Positions 61,460 through 64,000 of a stretch of 64,000 nucleotides of DNA are shown here, piece by piece (the stretch's first letter is position 1; every line of letters starts with the position of its first letter). The notes below the pieces were generated by a model that saw nothing but the letters and a program-made list of their open reading frames with translations, made no database searches and was not told the DNA's origin. The stretch is taken from the NCBI GenBank assembly GCA_938021675.1, contig CALIFY010000012.1, positions 36,194 to 100,193 of the forward strand, given 5' to 3'. This DNA is from an uncultured Acidimicrobiales bacterium (GTDB taxonomy: Bacteria > Actinomycetota > Acidimicrobiia > Acidimicrobiales > SZUA-35). The translations under genes and the position numbers were made by a program.

Positions 61460-62284
61460 TCAAAAGAGTGATCCTTGCAGGTCATCGTTTGGTGGCCAGA
61501 AGATCCCAAGGATTAAGAAATTCCATGGTCTCTGCTCCATGTTGCCAACGAATAGCACGGTGTCTCGGCTGCTACCCCAAAGCTGATCGACGAACTTCTG
61601 CCGCATTAGGTCTTCCCAGTTTCCACGGTGTTTTACCTTCCTCCAGAGGCTCACTGCCTCCCAATCAACAATGGTCTGCTTGTGCCCGTTACACCGCTGC
61701 GCCAGGCATCGATAGAAGTACCGAAAGCGCCATGGGACGATCTCGAATTGGGCTTTACTGGTCGTCGAGTTATCGAACAGCGTTTGCTGTGCAGCAATCG
61801 CCTCCGCTCGTTCGGACCACTTTCTAAGTTGTTCTTCGTCACGCTTCGTGATGTCTAGGGCTGGCGGCCCTGCAGGCCGAACTACGGCCAAGGACGGCAC
61901 ACCAAGACCAGAACCGGACTTCTTGTTCCGCTCGACAAGCTCACACATCGTCATCTCGCCGAGTGTCGCGACCTTTTGCCTTCGGGCTGCCCAGGCGTAG
62001 TCCGTGCCAATAAAGCCACCAGTCTTCACCGTTCCGTCAAGTGGGACCCAGGACTCTGGTCGGCGGTCAGCCCGAGGTCGGGTGGCGTCGAGAGTAACTT
62101 CCTGATACTTCTTAAACTTCGTCTCGTCTGCGAGATCTCGAAACGAGACTGGGTGGAGCCGAATCCACTCTGGACTTGGTCCCAAGGTCATGGCGGCAAC
62201 GCACATAGTTTCTCGAAGCCGAGATGTCAGAACGGGGGCAGCCTTTACCAGAATCAGGACGGACATCCGCTGATCGGACGTCAT
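61460..62284 (-). CDS. Uncharacterised protein paired with DUF488 gene
   Basis: A 274-residue cytosolic protein with no family I can name. The N-terminal half contains SVLILVKAAPVLTSRLRETM and WIRLHPVSFRDLAD, then FKKYQEVTLDATRPRADRRP. The C-terminal half has RFRYFYRCLAQRCNGHKQTI, with a Cx4CxxH arrangement that could bind zinc, and ends with LFVGNMEQRPWNFLILGIFW. Trp, Arg and Lys are frequent, suggesting nucleic-acid contact. It lies 24 bp downstream of the DUF488 gene on the same strand. Codon usage is less GC-biased than in the core genes, in line with horizontal acquisition. Confidence 0.7.
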   Translation of the reverse strand: MTSDQRMSVLILVKAAPVLTSRLRETMCVAAMTLGPSPEWIRLHPVSFRDLADETKFKKYQEVTLDATRPRADRRPESWVPLDGTVKTGGFIGTDYAWAARRQKVATLGEMTMCELVERNKKSGSGLGVPSLAVVRPAGPPALDITKRDEEQLRKWSERAEAIAAQQTLFDNSTTSKAQFEIVPWRFRYFYRCLAQRCNGHKQTIVDWEAVSLWRKVKHRGNWEDLMRQKFVDQLWGSSRDTVLFVGNMEQRPWNFLILGIFWPPNDDLQGSLF

Positions 62285-62308
62285 TGGCGGCGGCCACTGC
62301 GAGATCGG

Positions 62309-62815
62309 CTATATCTCTGAAACAGAAAGCTCAGGATAGTCGTTCTGAGCGGCCTCGGCTATACACGATCGATGACACTGCCGATGGTCTCGCTCGTAGC
62401 AGAGCAAGGCCACTCTGTCGGACTTTGCAAGCATCGCCACATCCCTGTAAGCAGCGGACGCGCCATTGCTGAGATGGCGACGATATCGATCTCTAGCTGA
62501 GGCGAGACCTTTGCGAAAGGGTTCGCGATTCTCCTTCGGATTGCCTAGCTTCCGTTCGTGGCGGTACTCAATACCTGCTTCCGACAAGGCATTTCCCAAT
62601 GCGGTCTTTGAGAAGCCTCGCTTGCGAGAGATCGCATTAAGCCGAACGTCTACCAACACGTCAACCTCGTTCACTGTCAAAAGTTGAACGAGTTCCTCGA
62701 CTGTCCGCTGCTCGTAGCCAACAGACAAGATTGCACCAGAAGGAAACTTAGAGCTGCGCACCGCTGCGATCGTAGACAGTCCTGCCAGTAGAAGCGAGGC
62801 CGGGAGGTGGTTCAC
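62309..62815 (-). CDS. DUF488 domain protein
   Basis: The 168-residue protein has the DUF488 signatures: ILSVGYEQRTVEELVQLL near residue 28, VDVLVDVRLNAISRKRGFSK, YRHERKLGNPKE and the C-terminal CYERDHRQCHRSCIAEA (about residues 136-152), where the C-E...CHR pattern is diagnostic. The biochemical function of DUF488 is unknown; the Cys/His motif hints at a metal site or redox chemistry. The first 20 residues are atypical, so translation may begin nearer GTG 62761. It forms a two-gene unit with the downstream uncharacterised protein in a lower-GC stretch. Confidence 0.83.
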   Translation of the reverse strand: MNHLPASLLLAGLSTIAAVRSSKFPSGAILSVGYEQRTVEELVQLLTVNEVDVLVDVRLNAISRKRGFSKTALGNALSEAGIEYRHERKLGNPKENREPFRKGLASARDRYRRHLSNGASAAYRDVAMLAKSDRVALLCYERDHRQCHRSCIAEAAQNDYPELSVSEI

Positions 62816-63338
62816 TCACCAGAGATGCGGGAGTTGAAGAAGCTGGTCTGAACTCACTGCCATGCAAGAAGCTGTGAACTCGAAGGGAGGCCCCACCAAC
62901 CACAACTGGCATGGCCCCTGGACCGGCTACCGGGACCCCCTCACTGCCTCGAACGCTTCGTCACCGGGCCACCACAACCCCCGAACCTGTCTATATCGAC
63001 CCGCCCCTAGCGAGCACCGACCCCACCAATTCACCGGAGACACCAACACGCCAGGATTGACAGGGCCCGAATTGGTTCCGCCTCGTGGGCCGAGGTGGCG
63101 TCGGCTTGACCGGTGATCTCGGTCCAGGTCGGAAGTTCTGGTTTAGTCATCGGATGGACTGGGTAGTGTTTGACTATGTACTAGTTGCTCTGACTTGGTG
63201 CTGTGGGGTGTTTGATCCCCCATAGCGTGTGCGCCTTCAATGTTCGGCGGCCGGAAGTATCTGATTGTCCGGATTCGTTGGCTTTGGTCGGAGAGGTTTT
63301 CGCAGTGTTGTATTTCCAATCAAAAGAGGTTTATTGAA
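62816..63338. other. 520-bp stretch without a clear gene
   Basis: An 84-codon forward frame (62862-63116) is present but is rich in Pro, His and Arg with no recognisable motif, and I do not accept it. A small hairpin (TGGGG/CCCCA, 63204-63208 and 63218-63222) lies ahead of the next gene. Nothing else is seen. Confidence 0.4.
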
Positions 63339-63890
63339 ATGTCAAAAACGACTCCGATTTGGGTGCTTGGACTGCTTACCTCCTGCTCTGTGTTGGCTGT
63401 CGTTATGTTTTCGGGACTGTCAGCCTCGGCCGCTACCTTTGCGAATGACGAAGTCAAGGACAATTCTATTCTCTGTCAAGGGGGCGGGGGTGGCACCGTT
63501 TATCATATTGTGGTTGGCCCCAATGTTCTGGGCAACCTAACGTCAGCCGATCTCACCGACAGTCTGACCGACGACCCTTGCGGGTTCTTCTTTTACCGAA
63601 ATAATGGTTCTATTGGTGCGGTGTTTTTCGGTAGGGTTGGCACCTGTGGCGAATCGGACCTAATAGGCCATTTCTGCAATGAATATGGAAGACGAATAAC
63701 AGCAGACGACTTGCCGGTGTGGGATGAAGTTGAATATAGGGATTCTCTGTCTGATTGCTTGGATGACCTCTTTATGAGTTCGGCTGAACGGGTGGCCGAT
63801 GATGAAGGCCGCGAGTCCGTTGTTAGTCTTAAGGCAATGAATCCTGTCGGTAGTTGTGGCCCAAATGCGATTAGGTACGAAGCGCAATAG
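63339..63890 (+). CDS. Secreted cysteine-containing protein of unknown function
   Basis: The ATG at 63339 gives a good Sec signal peptide (WVLGLLTSCSVLAVVMFSGL, likely cleaved after ASA near residue 31); the frame extends upstream but without a better start, and AGAGG lies 11-15 nt before the ATG. The mature part, about 150 residues, has six cysteines, so up to three disulfides are likely. A Gly-run (GGGGG) and TVYHIVVGPNVLGNLTSADL stand near its start. I know no family. Base composition is close to 50% GC, clearly below the core genes, which suggests recent transfer. No partner gene is visible before the window ends. Confidence 0.65.
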   Translation: MSKTTPIWVLGLLTSCSVLAVVMFSGLSASAATFANDEVKDNSILCQGGGGGTVYHIVVGPNVLGNLTSADLTDSLTDDPCGFFFYRNNGSIGAVFFGRVGTCGESDLIGHFCNEYGRRITADDLPVWDEVEYRDSLSDCLDDLFMSSAERVADDEGRESVVSLKAMNPVGSCGPNAIRYEAQ

Positions 63891-64000
63891 TGTAAAAGGT
63901 TGAGCTTTCAAGGCTGATAGTGGGCACTGTTTTGGAGGGTTGGATCGCTTTCTGGAAAGTTGGGTCGTGGTCCGGGAACGTTCGTTTGAACGAATTGTGA

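Noticed and set aside
62862..63116. 84-codon forward frame in the accessory stretch
   Set aside because: The product is rich in Pro, His and Arg with no motif, lacks a ribosome site, and its codon pattern does not resemble either core or accessory genes.
1..64000. CRISPR array, prophage or biosynthetic gene cluster
   Set aside because: I searched by eye for regularly spaced repeats, cas genes, phage structural genes, and PKS/NRPS or RiPP genes and saw none.

Overview
The window is high-GC DNA that reads as the chromosome of an actinobacterium. Three things point there: rex next to heme-synthesis genes, a SARP/BTAD-type regulator, and a diheme c-type subunit beside the bc-complex genes. The split cytochrome b and the IPEHLL motif proteins make me lean to class Acidimicrobiia, but that placement is inference. 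Several genes appear to be transcribed without a leader, with a TAnnnT -10 box 6-8 nt before the start codon, as is common in actinobacteria.

Layout. (1) 1-8.3 kb: a partial unrecognised gene, an RNA-methylase-like gene, rex, a MaoC-type hydratase, hemC-hemD-hemB as an overlapping operon, an aminoglycoside-phosphotransferase-like gene and an anchored secreted protein. (2) 8.3-15.7 kb: an unusual quinol:cytochrome c reductase locus with a divergent monoheme cytochrome c, a small membrane protein, a 2x[4Fe-4S] ferredoxin, a b6-type cytochrome b, a separate subunit IV, a 23-codon ORF, a Rieske protein, a diheme cytochrome c and a membrane protein. A near-consensus Rex operator lies upstream. (3) 15.7-32.2 kb: a complete 14-gene nuoA-N cluster that follows the bc genes with no gap above about 70 nt. 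(4) 32.2-38 kb: a tRNA-dihydrouridine synthase, a FAH/MhpD-type hydratase, a lipoprotein, an SDR and a type II NADH dehydrogenase. (5) 38.1-49.9 kb: a second complex I cluster of 11 genes (nuoABCDHIJKLMN) lacking the NADH module NuoEFG, followed by a NDUFAF7/MidA-type methyltransferase. (6) 49.9-57.3 kb: a TetR regulator, acs, two lipoproteins, yajQ, a BTAD regulator, tRNA-Tyr and a GNAT acetyltransferase. (7) 57.4-60.8 kb: a three-gene envelope operon (PilM-like, OmpA-like, ABC-type binding lipoprotein). (8) 60.9-64 kb: tRNA-Thr followed by a lower-GC accessory stretch with direct repeats, a DUF488 gene pair and a secreted Cys-rich protein.

Together, regions 1-5 encode much of an electron-transport chain: NADH enters by a 14-subunit complex I and NDH-2, a second complex I-like pump has an unknown electron donor, and menaquinol is probably oxidised by a mosaic bc complex. 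Rex is the likely redox sensor. The most unusual biology is the second, 11-subunit complex I. Its NuoD differs from the norm at the quinone site and keeps the arginine that NDUFAF7 methylates in mitochondria, while its neighbour encodes a protein of that methyltransferase family.
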